DNA from: Wyeomyia smithii
Taxonomy: Eukaryota > Arthropoda > Insecta > Diptera > Culicidae
Reading direction: 5' to 3'
DNA: 64,000 bases
Assembly: GCF_029784165.1 (NCBI RefSeq)
Contig: NC_073696.1
Location: 101,858,065 to 101,922,064 of the forward strand
A program made the position numbers and the translations under genes. Numbering within the stretch: the first letter of the stretch is position 1; each line of letters opens with the position of its first letter. Shown here in pieces: positions 1 to 11,011 of this stretch. The notes under the pieces were generated by a model, which did no database searches, had not been told where the DNA came from, and saw only the letters and a list, made by a program, of their open reading frames with translations.

Positions 1-1167
1 GCTGATTATCATCAACGTTTTAGACATGCGAATAACGAAACTATCGTCAACGAGCTTCGTCAACATTACGCTATTCCGAATTTGCGTAGATTGGTGAAGT
101 CGGTCGCATACAAGTGCCAATTGTGTAAGATTCGTAAAGCCTGTCCCGGTAATCCACCTATGGCTGCGCTTCCTCCAGCCCGCCTTGCAGTACACATGCG
201 TCCATTCACCTTTGTGGGTCTGGACTACTTCGGTCCATTCTTAACGAAAGTGGGAAGATCAAATGTGAAGAGATGGATTGCACTCTTTACATGTCTCACT
301 GTAAGAGCTGTGCACCTTGAGATTGCCTTCAGCTTGACGACTGCTTCCTGCATATCATGTGTGCGACGATTCATCGGAAGACGAGGGTCGCCGATCGAAA
401 TCTTCAGCGATAATGGCACCAACTTTCAGGGAGCGGAACGCATTCTGCGTGATCAGATCGACCAGGAACTATCGGTAACATTCACTAGTACCACGACAAA
501 ATGGAGTTTCATACCTCCGGGGGCACCCCATATGGGGGGTGCTTGGGAAAGGTTGGTACGGTCTGTTAAATCGGCTATGAAAGATGCGTACACAGAGGGG
601 AAAACAACTGATGAAGAATTGTTAACACTGGTTGTAGAGGCGGAGAGCATTGTCAACTCGAGGCCTCTGACATATTTACCTTTGGACTCCGAGGAGTCTG
701 AAGCTTTAACCCCTAATCACTTCCTTTTGGGGACCTCTAGCGGAGCGAAACTGACTGGCGTGGACACAGGCGCATCCCAGACGAACCCGCAAGACACCTG
801 GAAAGGAATCCAGCGACAATTGGATATGTTCTGGAAACGTTTTCTAATGGAGTATCTGCCAGTGATAAGAAGGCAACCGAAATGGTTTACCAAAACCAAA
901 CCCTTGCAGGTCGGTGACTTAGTGCTGGTTGCAGATAGTGGCAGGCGTAACGAATGGACCCGAGGCAAGGTGGTCCAGATCTTTACGGGTGCAGACGGTA
1001 GAATGCGACAAGCTTCCGTACAGACGCGACAAGGAACCTTCAGGCGACCTACATCGAGGTTGGCCGTACTCGACGTAGATAATCCAGGTGCTGTCCCAAC
1101 AGATGGTGGGAAGCACCGGGGGGAGACTGTTGACACCGGTACCGTCGAGTCGGTCACCCTACCATAA
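1..1167 (+). CDS. BEL/Pao retrotransposon pol, integrase end (5' part outside window)
   Basis: The frame is open from base 1, so the start lies upstream. An HHCC zinc-binding module is visible (H4, H9, C39, C42, counting from the first codon). The integrase core follows, with catalytic D75 (GLDYFGPF), D137 (FSDNGTNF) and E183 (GAWERLVRS). A C-terminal stretch with LQVGDLVLV and WTRGKVV is typical of the Pao/BEL integrase tail. The product would insert element cDNA into chromosomes. The visible part has no stop or frameshift, so this may be a recent copy. The stop at 1165-1167 lies inside the downstream LTR, which is common in BEL elements. The BEL/Pao call rests on family resemblance of this integrase and is fairly safe; the particular lineage is not determined. 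Confidence 0.9.
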   Translation, partial: ADYHQRFRHANNETIVNELRQHYAIPNLRRLVKSVAYKCQLCKIRKACPGNPPMAALPPARLAVHMRPFTFVGLDYFGPFLTKVGRSNVKRWIALFTCLTVRAVHLEIAFSLTTASCISCVRRFIGRRGSPIEIFSDNGTNFQGAERILRDQIDQELSVTFTSTTTKWSFIPPGAPHMGGAWERLVRSVKSAMKDAYTEGKTTDEELLTLVVEAESIVNSRPLTYLPLDSEESEALTPNHFLLGTSSGAKLTGVDTGASQTNPQDTWKGIQRQLDMFWKRFLMEYLPVIRRQPKWFTKTKPLQVGDLVLVADSGRRNEWTRGKVVQIFTGADGRMRQASVQTRQGTFRRPTSRLAVLDVDNPGAVPTDGGKHRGETVDTGTVESVTLP

Positions 1168-1552
1168 CCGGTTCACCCGCTTGACTGATAAGCCTTGTCA
1201 CGCGAATGATAAGCTGTCAGTGGGAGACAATAGTAGAAACCCAAACCAGTAGCGCGTGTTAGATACTTACGGTGAAATATAATATAATATAATTATTAAG
1301 CTAAGTTGAATCTAATGCTATTTCGTAATTCTAAAATATTCTAAAGGATTGCTAAAGGTAGATGCTTTATATCTAATTTCCTAAACCTATACTTAATTGA
1401 TACTATTGCTAAAAACCACTTAGATTCCATACCTAACCTATCGAGTTGGACAGTGAACTGCAAAGACTAGCGAGTGAAAAGGCCACTGATACGTAAGATG
1501 TAGTCTTAATACTAAAATTTATGCCTAAATTAAAATTAAAATTATGGTTGCA
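1128..1552 (+). repeat. Probable 3' LTR of the BEL/Pao element
   Basis: A purine-rich tract (1117-1127) is followed by TGTTGACACC at 1128, the usual layout of a polypurine tract and BEL LTR start. The region after the pol stop is AT-rich and non-coding. The end near 1552 (TTGCA) is inferred from where LINE coding sequence begins. The 5' LTR is outside the window, so the limits cannot be checked by comparison. Confidence 0.55.
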
Positions 1553-3098
1553 GTTTTAAAGCGGTCGAATAAAAAACCTGCTACGAAAATCAGTTCGTTG
1601 CCTTTGTTTGCTGTCGCAACACATCTCCCTGAGAGCACAATGGAATTTTTAGTGAAAATTTTCAATTGCTGCTTCAAAATTGCATATTTTCCCAAATTAT
1701 GGAAAAATGCAAAAATTACTCCAATTTTAAAACCGGATAAGAACCCAGCTGAAGTTTCAAGTGAAGTTTGAGAGAATTATTCTTAACAGAATGATGTCGC
1801 ACATCAACGAAAACTCAATTTTTGCAAATGAACAGTTTGGATTTCGCCATGGGCATTCCACAACTCATCAATTGCTCAGAGTTACTAATATGATACGAAC
1901 TAACAAATCTGAAGGTTATTCCACTGGAGCTGCTCTTTTAGACATAGAAAAAGCATTCGATAGTGTTTGGCATAAAGGTTTGATTGCGAAATTGCAAACT
2001 TTTAATTTTCCAATTTTCCTAATCAAAATTTTAAAAAATTATCTTACTGATCGAACTCTGCAGGTTGTCTATCAGAATTCAAAATCTGATAGATTTCCTG
2101 TCAGAGCAGGTGTACCTCAAGGTTCAGTCTTGGGTCCAGTCCTGTACAACATATTCACTTCAGATCTTCCTGATTTGCCTCCAGGATGCATAAAGTCATT
2201 GTTCTGCGATGACACAAGCATTTCCGTAAAAGGAAAAAGTCTTAGTGTCATATGCAGTCGATTGCAGAAAAGTTTAGATATTTTTTCTTCCTACTTGCAA
2301 AAGTGGAAAATCTCTCCCAATGCTTCTAAAACTCAAATGATAATTTTTCCGCATAAGCCTAGGGCTTCTTTCCTCAAGCCAAACAATGATCACGTTGTCA
2401 AGATGAATGGGGTTATTTTAAGTTGGTCTGACAAGGTTGAGTCCTTGGGACTAATTTATGATAAAAAACTTATTTTCAAAGAGCACATTGAGAGTATACA
2501 AGCCAAGTGCATCAAATATACAAATGTTTATATCCTTTCATTAACAGGAATTCTAAACTTTGCTGAAAGAACAAACTTTTGATTTACAAACAAATTTTTA
2601 GACCAGCAATGCTTTATGCTGTACCGACCTGGTCAAGTTGCTGTTCAACAAGGAAGAAAACACTCCAAAGGATTCAAAATAAAATTCTGAAAATGATTTT
2701 GAGCCGTCCTCCTTGGTTTGGTACACTCGAATTACATAGACTTACTGGTGCTGAACCATTAGAAGCTATGTCAAATAAAATTATTAACAATTTTCGACAA
2801 AAATCGTTGCAGTCCTCAATTGCTACGATAAGCTCTCTTTATATCCAATAAGTTAGCAATTAAGTTAGTTGTAAGTTTACTTCCCCTTTTCTGACAAGTA
2901 GGTTTGAATCCCTACGAATGATAAGTCCTAATTGCGAAAGCAAACAAATCCTAACAATTAAAATTACAAATTTCTAACAGTGTTGAGAAGTCACCATTTG
3001 TGATTGGACACACATACTCATTATTTACTAATATTTATCATAAATACTTAAACTACTAACAAATCCCCCCCTTTAAAAAAAAATAATACAACAACAAC
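1553..3098 (+). pseudogene. 5'-truncated Juan-like (Jockey clade) non-LTR retrotransposon
   Basis: Three reading-frame pieces (1544-1771, 1761-2582, 2579-2851) together match the reverse transcriptase and C-terminal part of a Jockey-clade LINE. Visible motifs are FPKLWKNAKITPILKP, GFRHGHSTTHQLLR, LLDIEKAFDSVWHKGL, VPQGSVLGPVLYNIF and FCDDTSIS (the catalytic box, with FCDD for YADD). The frame is broken near 1760, where about a dozen codons are missing between two copies of gaagttt, and again near 2527-2579. The 3' UTR runs to an A-rich tail near 3098. It is a dead-on-arrival copy joined to the BEL LTR. Resemblance to mosquito Juan elements is from memory of the family. Confidence 0.8.
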
Positions 3099-3265
3099 AA
3101 AAAAAAAATATGTTCGTCGTGCAACACTACCTACTTGTTTACTAATAATAACTGTTTGTAAAGTACGCAACCAATAACTACTGGGTTACCTATAATATCT
3201 GTTTTCGTATATAAATACGATTGCACTACTCCAGATGTGTTAGTAACAGTTTGCATTTCGTGAAG

Positions 3266-4620
3266 ATGAATAAAGTGAAAATGGAATACACCAAGCCCAA
3301 ATGCTGTAAACCCTTTCCTGATCATCGGTGGTCATCAAGCTTACGCATATTAAACGAAAACGTTATTGCAAAATTAAAAATATTGAACAGTCAAGCTCAT
3401 TTTAATACGTCTTTATCAATTTGTGATTAGTGTAGTTATTGGAATGATAGTCAAGCCACCATTCATCCCTTCGTTGTTTACTATACAGAATCTGGAACAC
3501 TTAAGAATAGGGACGATCCATTAATGATGTCACGCAAAATTAAGAAAAAATTAACTCCCCCCCTCCCCCTTGTCACAAGCTGTCACAACTTCCTTGAACC
3601 CCCCCCCCTTAATTACGTCACGTTTTTAACCCCCCCCCCCTTTCCCCTTTTTGGTAATAATTGATTGAAAATCGAGAAATTTGTTAGGAATGCATTTTTT
3701 CAATAAGGAGGATTTTACTGAAGGAAAAACTGAAACTAAAAGGAAAAGAAGATAAGAGAAGATAGCTAGAACGCGTTTAGTTCTAAGTCCAAGGATGCTG
3801 TTGATGGAGTCGCATATCGACGACATAGAAAGCCGAGACAGTAACAGCAGCATCATTGCTGATTTTTGAAAGTTTTGTATTTATTGATTGGATTGAGAGA
3901 CACTAAAAATTAATGAAATTGCGCTGTCATTCATAAACGAACATGCACGGTAAAACAGAATTAACGAACATTATGCTTTTGAACATGAAAAAAAAAGTGT
4001 TATTTATTTTATCTAAAGCAAATCTTAAGCAAAAAAAAGGATCGTAGAACTATGAATGAATGATGCAAATATCATAAATAGTTCTGAGTTGAACTCTGTG
4101 GTTAGGTATGTGACTTTTTTTTTTTGAGTTTAAATGTGATGTCACACTCAAGCTAACCTCCCCTCCCCCATATGTCACAAAATGTCACAATAATTGAAAC
4201 CCCCTCCCCCCCTAAACGCGTGACATCATTGATGGATGGTCCCATATCAGCTTCATCATGATATCGGAAGTACTCCATCATGATACTGTTGCGGTTCAGG
4301 TGTTCATTGCCAAATTAATGAGTTGTTTGAAAACAACAATACAGTTAAAAAAAGCGATATTAATGTCTGATGGAGCTGCCTCACAATACAAAAATAGGAA
4401 AAACTTTGCAAGTCTTTGCAAGTTCGAAACAAAATATAACGTCGATGCAGAGTGGCATTTTTTTGCGACTTCTCATGGTAAAGGCCCAGACGATGCAATT
4501 GGTTGCATATTAAAACGAATGGCAGGAAATGCAAGTTTAGCTAAAGAACATGAACATCCCATTACATGCGTAAAAGAATTGTATGATTGGTCTATGGCTG
4601 TCCCCTCCTTTTGCTGGTAA
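3266..4620 (+). pseudogene. Broken uncharacterised invertebrate multicopy gene, split by a TIR element
   Basis: One reading frame can be followed in two parts around the insertion at 3510-4243. The first part runs from ATG 3266 through an in-frame TAG at 3428-3430 and continues with WNDSQATIHPFVVYY up to 3509. The second part runs from 4244 to the stop at 4618-4620 and has SDGAASQYKNRKNF and EWHFFATSHGKGPDDAIG. The arrangement W-N-x2-QATIHPF, then HHDT, then SDG-x3-QYKN, then EWHF-x-ATSHGKG is one I recall from large uncharacterised proteins repeated in insect and cnidarian genomes. Their function is unknown to me, and a mobile-element origin is likely but not shown. A TATA-like box lies at 3208-3217, about 58 bp before the ATG. 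The copy is shorter than I expect for the family and abuts a Penelope fragment, so it is certainly dead. Confidence 0.6.
3510..4243. mobile_element. 734-bp non-autonomous TIR element inserted in the broken gene
   Basis: The ends form 26-bp terminal inverted repeats (3510-3535 and 4218-4243) with two mismatches, beginning GGGACGATCC and ending GGATGGTCCC. Subterminal regions on both sides carry C tracts and TGTCACA repeats. There is no credible ORF inside. The flanks share only ata, so a short 2-3 bp target duplication is possible. Both flanks are coding sequence of the same broken gene, which supports the boundaries. The superfamily is not assigned. Confidence 0.75.
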
Positions 4621-4632
4621 TAGGCCCCACGC

Positions 4633-5509
4633 GGTTTTATTGGGAGAGTGTTTCGATTATCGACGAACAAATCGCTCACGGAAAATAAGCAGATAGTGCG
4701 CGAGCACTTGCTTACCAACAACTATCCGAGCTCACTGATAAATCGGTTAATCAACAGATTTATCAACCGAAGCACGAATAACTTTGTTGAGGAAGTAAAC
4801 TCGGAACCGAAAGTATATCGATCTTTGCACCATGTTGACGGCCTCACACCCGCACTGGCACGCAGTATAAAAAAGAACCATGAAAACATCAGTATGAGCT
4901 TCAAATGCGTCAAAACCAACAGACTACTTTTCACGAAACTCAAAGACTCTTCTTCGCATCTTTCAAAAAGAAACGTAATATACCGTATCCCGTGTGCAGA
5001 CTGCGATAGCTCATACATTGGTATGACTACACAGCAACTGAAGAACCGTCTTGCCGCGCACCGCTCTTTTATGAAACGCTACGAACAGTATAAAGATTCT
5101 AGCACTGAGAGGGAGAGAAGGGAAGATGAGTTTAAGAAGACGGCGTTGATGAAGCATGCGATAGAAGAGAATCACAGTTTCAATATAGCCAACACTAGAA
5201 TTTTAACTTCGGATGACAGGATTCAAGCATTACAGGTGTTAGAAATGTGCTACATCGCATGTGACAGATCCGCAATAAATTATTGGCCCTGACACAAGTA
5301 AAAGAGATTTTTAAGGCTGTTCGCACCTACGCGAACTCTCATATGCAATTGTCAATTTATGTGTGAAAACAAAAGCGAAAATATTTCCCTCCTTCACTTT
5401 CGCAAGTAAAAACCAAACCAATATCAACAGAGTCGTCAGAGCCAATAGAACGGACACGAACAACTTAAGAGCCAGTTCGCGAGAACCGCAACCACCTTTA
5501 CAAGGGAGG
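4633..5509 (+). pseudogene. Penelope-like element, C-terminal GIY-YIG endonuclease part
   Basis: The frame 4633-5292 begins abruptly 13 bp after the stop of the upstream gene remnant, so the element is 5'-truncated; the reverse transcriptase is missing. The C-terminal half contains YRIPCADC, then SSYIGMTTQQLKNRLAAH, which is the GIY-YIG core with the linked Cys residues and catalytic Arg of Penelope-like elements, followed by an HAIEENHSFN helix with the expected Glu. The frame ends naturally at 5292 with a non-coding tail to about 5509. The product would nick target DNA during retrotransposition. Confidence 0.8.
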
Positions 5510-5682
5510 TTTATTTATTTATTTATTTATTTATTTCGTCAAACAAAAGTAGACTACATATGTTTAAAAACTAACTTACATGCTATATGCTATTTATACT
5601 AGTGGGAGCAAAAAAAAAAAAGAGTTTATACATAATTGAATAATAATTTCTTCACTTGACGGATTATTACAATGAATGTTTT

Positions 5683-8600
5683 CTATCGATTTAAATTGCG
5701 CGTTGAGTTGAAATATTGTTTTAATTTAGTTCTCGACATAGAAAAGTCAATTGCTTCACAGTGTTGGTTATACACTAACATCATTTGATTAATTGGCCCG
5801 TATTTAGCATAATTGTTTCGTTGATGATTTAAAGAAAACAAAGTCCGAGTTCGTAAATTTCTAGAAGGTACATAAAGATTGAGTTTTGATAATATTTCGG
5901 GTGAATCGACACGTTGAGATACGATATCGTTAACAAATGACATCATTGCGAATTCACGACGGGCTTTTAATGATTGGATGTCAATAAGTCTGCAGCGTTC
6001 GTCATATGATGGTAGGGGAAATGACGTCCATCGTAGATTACGAAGTGCATATAACAGGAACTGTTTTTGCACTGATTCTATTCTGTTTACATGTGTTGCA
6101 GAAAACGGAGACCATACAATGCTACAGTATTCTAAAAGTGACCTGACATAGGAATTATAAAGTGTTTTTATTGTGCATGGATCTTGGAAATTATAGCAGA
6201 AACGTTTTATAAAACTGAGCATGTTACTAGCCTTATTAATAATTGTATTGTAGTGATCAGTGAATGTTAATTTTGAGTCGAGTATGACTCCTAGGTCCCT
6301 AACTCGTTCACTTTTCTCTACTACCTGATCTCCTAAGGAAATCATATTGCTTGGCATGTTTCTTTTTCTGCCAAAAGCCATCGAACTACATTTTTTAACG
6401 TTTAGCTGAAGGAGGCTTTTTTACACCAAATGTAAAAATATTTTATCTCGTTACGAAAAATATTTACATCATCAGCGTTTTTATTTTAAAGAAAAGTTTA
6501 ATATCGTCGGCATAAATAAGAATTTTTACATGTTTTGGAATAAAGGAAATGTCGTTTACAAATAATATAAATAGTAGAGGGCCCAAGTGAGAGCCTTGAG
6601 GAACTCCTGAGGTTACCTGAATAGGTTTCGATATTCTACCTTTAAATTTGACTGTTTGTTGACGATCTGTCAAATACGATTCAATCCATTTGAGTAATTG
6701 TGGATGAATTCCAATTTTTCGTAACTTGAAGAGAAGCAGGGGTATATCAATGCGATCGAAAGCTTTACTGAAGTCAGTATATAAGGTTTCAACATAATTA
6801 CCTTTATCCATTCCGTTCAAAGAGAAGTTAATAAACTCGAGTAAGTTAGTTGTTGTTGAGCGCCCTTTGAAAAAACCGTGTTGCGTTGGGGTAATTCTAT
6901 TTTTTATTTGGTGGAATAACTTTTTGTTTATTATTGCTTCAAAAAGCTTAGGTATACAGGAAAGAATGGCTATGCCTCGATAGTTGCTAATGTCGGTTTT
7001 TTTACCAGATTTGAACACAGGCACTAGATATGAGTTTTTCCAGAATTTCGGGAAGCAACCGGATTCCAGCGACATATTGAAAATCAAGAACAGTGGGGAA
7101 GTTAGCTCTTTAGCTAAATGTTTCATGAATGCTGGCGGAATTCCGTCTGGTCCCGGACCTTTAGACGCATCCAGAGCTTTTAAAGTATCTTCAATTTCGC
7201 GTGCGCTGACATGTTCAATATTGAAATAGTTGGGAAACTCAGGAAAGTTGGTGAAGAATGTATAGTCACGATCAGATTCGGAGAAAGTTGTATAATTTTG
7301 TTGAAAAAAATCAGCAAATAGATCAGAGATGTATGCCGGGTTCTCTTCAACTTTGTCATGCAGTTGCATTTTTGAAGGAAAATTTTTAGATTTTAACTTT
7401 GATTTAACATATTTGAAAAAAAATTTTGGACAGGATTTGATTTCAAGCTCAGTCTTTAATGTGAACTCTTCAAACGCGTTACTAATGGCATCGTTTAATT
7501 CGCCGCAAATGTTAAGATAAGTTGTTAAAGCATCACGATTTTTATGAGTTTTGTATTTTTTATGTGCTTTTTGTTTTTTGTTTTTTAAGTTTTTAATTTG
7601 TCTATTGTACCAGACTGGGTATTTGGTGGTTCAATGTGATAGTGCGTGTAAGTTACAGGTGTTACCGCGAAAAGAGTTTATTCGGGAAAGTGTGTTGTGT
7701 TGTGTGTGCTGCGAAATACTCACTTGATGTGTATCGTAGTGCCGTGAAGATTAATCGATGAAATGGCTGAATTAGCATAAGGAATGGTACTACGCCACCG
7801 TCGTTTGCAGCGGATTTTGTCTTCGTTTATTGCGTCCGGAGTTGTCGCGTTTTGTCGTGATTTATAATTTGTGGAGGGCGTAATTCGTGTTGTAGTCATG
7901 GTTGAGAATGTTTTGTTCAGGGTCCAGTGTGTTTAAAGTGTATTACGAATAAAAAAATAGATACTTTATTGCCGGTGTTCTTACAATTTATTGCTCTCAA
8001 AATGGCTGTCTTCGAATCGTAGTGTTGTGTTGGTGATCTTTCTCAGACATGGTTGTGTGCATGCGGAGAGCGTAATGTGTCTGAGAGTCTATCGCAGTGT
8101 GAAATAGTAGTGAAACCTTTTCTTCTTTGTCTGGTCTGCTGAGAAGCAGAAACGAGAGAGCGACAATTATCAACAAAGAAATGGTTTGTTCATGCCGGTC
8201 CGTGTCGAGTGGCAGAAAACGCTGGTGAAATGTTTGATCTGTTTAATCCTGTTCGATATCTAAGATAAGTGAATACATTTTCCAGGAGCTTTCTTTTTAA
8301 GTCAGATGAAGTTTATGGTATTTTCAGACTCAACAAAATGGTTTTGTTCTTTCATAATCGTGAGTGTGTGTTATGCCTTATGATTCCTCTAGCGATGAGT
8401 TTGTACGCCATTTAGTTGGTGGCTATTATAGAATTTTCACACTGTAACTGGAATCAGAATTGCCCCAGTAGGTGAGAGCTTTAAACCTTTGTACACGCTG
8501 GCTCTCACAACACGGAACTGGTAGCATTAAAATATAATTCAGAAACTTATCGCGGCCTGACCGAACGGTTACGAACATTTGGCCCAGTTTTATACCCTTG

Positions 8601-10980
8601 TTTTATGATTTTTCTAGCTTTTGACCAAATATTGAAACACATAGACAATTTTTATTAAAATCTTGTTGGTCGGAATAGCAACTAAATTTTGATTGCGATT
8701 GCTTTGGCATTTTATCAATCAACTTAAAATTCTTGTTCGATATGCATATTGCATTTTTTTAAATATTTGAGCTATGAGTGCATGAAACTTTGCCAGTTTT
8801 TATACTCAGTAGGTATCTTAACTTGAATACGAAACAAAAGATTATCGGGGCAAAGCACCGTGTCCTCTCGCGTATGCGTCGGTGAGAGGGAATAAAGCGG
8901 TCGTACATAATGCTCCGGTGTAAACGTGTCTTCGGCCTTGGTGAGCTTTGCTCATTTAAGGATTATCGGTTTATTGTGATTTCCGAGATGTACCAAATCA
9001 TTATTTCGGAGACTGTACGCCCGTTGGTTCTTTTTTAGCACGTTACGATTCAGAGTAGGTTTCGTTCGTTCGATAAATATTGTAATTATTCAATCGCGAC
9101 AAAGACAAACCCTACATGGATGCCAAATCTATTCCTGTTTCGCCGGTTCCCTTTTTTTTCCTTTTTTTTCTTTTTTATAAAACGGGTGTTTTGGCTTTTT
9201 CGTCATACCAGTGGTCGACACGCTCTTGTTTGCTTTCGGAGAAGGCAGTTCAGTTTCGCGCGCATTATTTTGACTGCGCTCAGTGTGACTATCTTAATAC
9301 AGCGCTCTATCGGTTATTCGAGCTGGTACCAGTAGTTTGCGTTCGGCGTGCGGTTGTTGCGTTTTACGAAATCCATTCGTTTCTAGGTAAATTTGAATTG
9401 AGTTCACGGCATTAAAAGCGAAGATTGGTGTGATACAGACTGACAACGATTGGTAGGTTGCCGAAGATAACTAGATCGTGGTGCGGTTCTATGTATATCG
9501 TCTCCTGGTGACCGGTTGCCCAGAGACCGAGAAGTAACCATGTCGTGCGCGAATTGGGGTAGAAAAGATCGCACCATCAACCTCGATGGATCCAGATCAA
9601 TTCCTTTCCACTAACACTAATTCCTTCCTTTGATACTTGTGGATGATGCAGAGGATTCCTCGGTCTCTAGTAGCAACAAGTATTGAACTAACACTCCCGA
9701 TATCCCTTCCTCTATTGATCTGCATTGGGCGTGGCCAGCTACGTTATTGACCAGTGATAAGAAAGATCGCCAGGAATTGTACACTGAAAATGGCTTGCTA
9801 CTCCTAGGCACCATTTTGACGGTTCTTTGTACAATTTCAGCTGATTCTGGTCAATCGCGGGCAACACACGGGCGATCAAATATGCTATGCTATGCTATGC
9901 TATGCTATGTACCAGACTGGGTATTTGGAATTGCCATGACGTCTTATTCTTTTCAATGGTATTTCGCTAATAAATAAATCAGATAATATGTTATAAAAAT
10001 TTTCTATAGCCGAATCGACGTTTCCGGCTTCAAACAATACATCTTGCCAGTTGATACTATTTAGTTTATGTTTTAATTCATCATAGTTTGCTGACTGAAA
10101 GTCAAAAACATCTTCGAATTCATATTCGTCAGGTCTTTTATTCACATGCACAAATAAAGAAACTCTATTGCTGTATGATAAACTTCGTTCTTCCATAATG
10201 GTTGTAATGAATTCGTCACACAAAAGTCTTCACTAATGTTGGACATTAACAGATCTAGATAACAATTTTGTCCATTTTTCACATGATTTATTTGATTAAG
10301 ACCAAGACTAGAGGTTTTATCAAAAAGAAGTTGCAGCGTTTCATTTTCGCCAATAATAGGAAGTAAAATGCTATGGTTATCGATGTCCGGAATAAAATCA
10401 ATGTTGCGTTGGTTGAAATCACCGTATATGTGGAGTTTTACTTCAGGTAACAGCTTAGATGCAATATTTTCAACAACATGAAGAAACTTTTCAAAGATTT
10501 CATTCCGCGCATTATTTGGAGGGAAATAGACAGAGACAAATACGTGTGTCTCTCCTGCTAGTTCTGCTTTCACCCAAACATGTTCGAACTCTTTAAACTG
10601 AATGGTGTCGATAAGCGCTGAATTAAAGTCTACTGACACCGCAATCAACACACCACCACCGGATTTCATTTCAGATAATTGATAGTTACGGTCATTTCTA
10701 TAGACATTATATCGGCAACCGAAGACTTCTTCGCTGCGAACTCTCTCATCCCAGCTGGTTTCGGTTGCTAAAATAACAGAAAATGAACAGTACATTTTTT
10801 TGAATTTCGTTAATTTTGTGAGCGCCTGCATGCGGTTAAAATTTTGGCAATATACAGAGATCTCGGTAGTGATGGGGTGTTCGAGTGTAGAAGCTAAAGA
10901 ATGAGAGTCATTATTAACAGAAGTGTTTACCAGAGCAGAGCAGGTCGCGTCATTTCCTACATCTCTAGGTTGAACAAAAT
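5683..10980 (-). pseudogene. ORF2 (AP endonuclease + reverse transcriptase) of the minus-strand LINE
   Basis: The endonuclease part (about 10980-10200) shows SVYCQNF, LATETSWDE (catalytic Glu), VYRNDRNY and IYGDFNQRNIDF. A frameshift near 10200 leads to a linker that runs to KYPVWY at about 9920, where an insertion splits the frame. The frame resumes at 7626 with the expected next residues. RT motifs follow: GPGPDGIPPAF, YTDFSKAFDRIDIP, SGVPQGSHLGPLLF and YADDIKLF (near 6500). Two single-base shifts near 6470 and 6410 precede the C-terminal section ending at 5683. The cDNA-copying enzyme is therefore non-functional here, though sequence decay is modest. Confidence 0.8.
7627..9907 (+). mobile_element. 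2.28-kb retroelement-like insertion with pentamer tail and 21-bp target duplication
   Basis: The insertion lies between identical 21-bp direct repeats (7606-7626 and 9908-9928) within the LINE ORF2. Its right end is a run of TATGC units (9881-9907), a simple-repeat tail as made by target-primed reverse transcription; it therefore reads on the plus strand. Removing the insert and one repeat restores the host reading frame exactly (KYPVWY continues to NRQIKN). I see no long ORF inside; 9116-9415 encodes only 99 residues with no recognisable domain. It could be a LINE with its coding centre deleted or a long non-autonomous family. The T-rich block 9150-9180 is not a tail. Confidence 0.75.
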
Positions 10981-11011
10981 TATCACCAGCAACGGTCCTC
11001 TGATGAGTGAG

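Noticed and set aside
3626..3856. 76-residue minus-strand hydrophobic frame
   Set aside because: It lies within the non-coding TIR element and ends in a G tract.
7627..9907. A host gene between the halves of the LINE
   Set aside because: The flanking 21-bp duplication and restored LINE frame show that the whole segment is an insertion.
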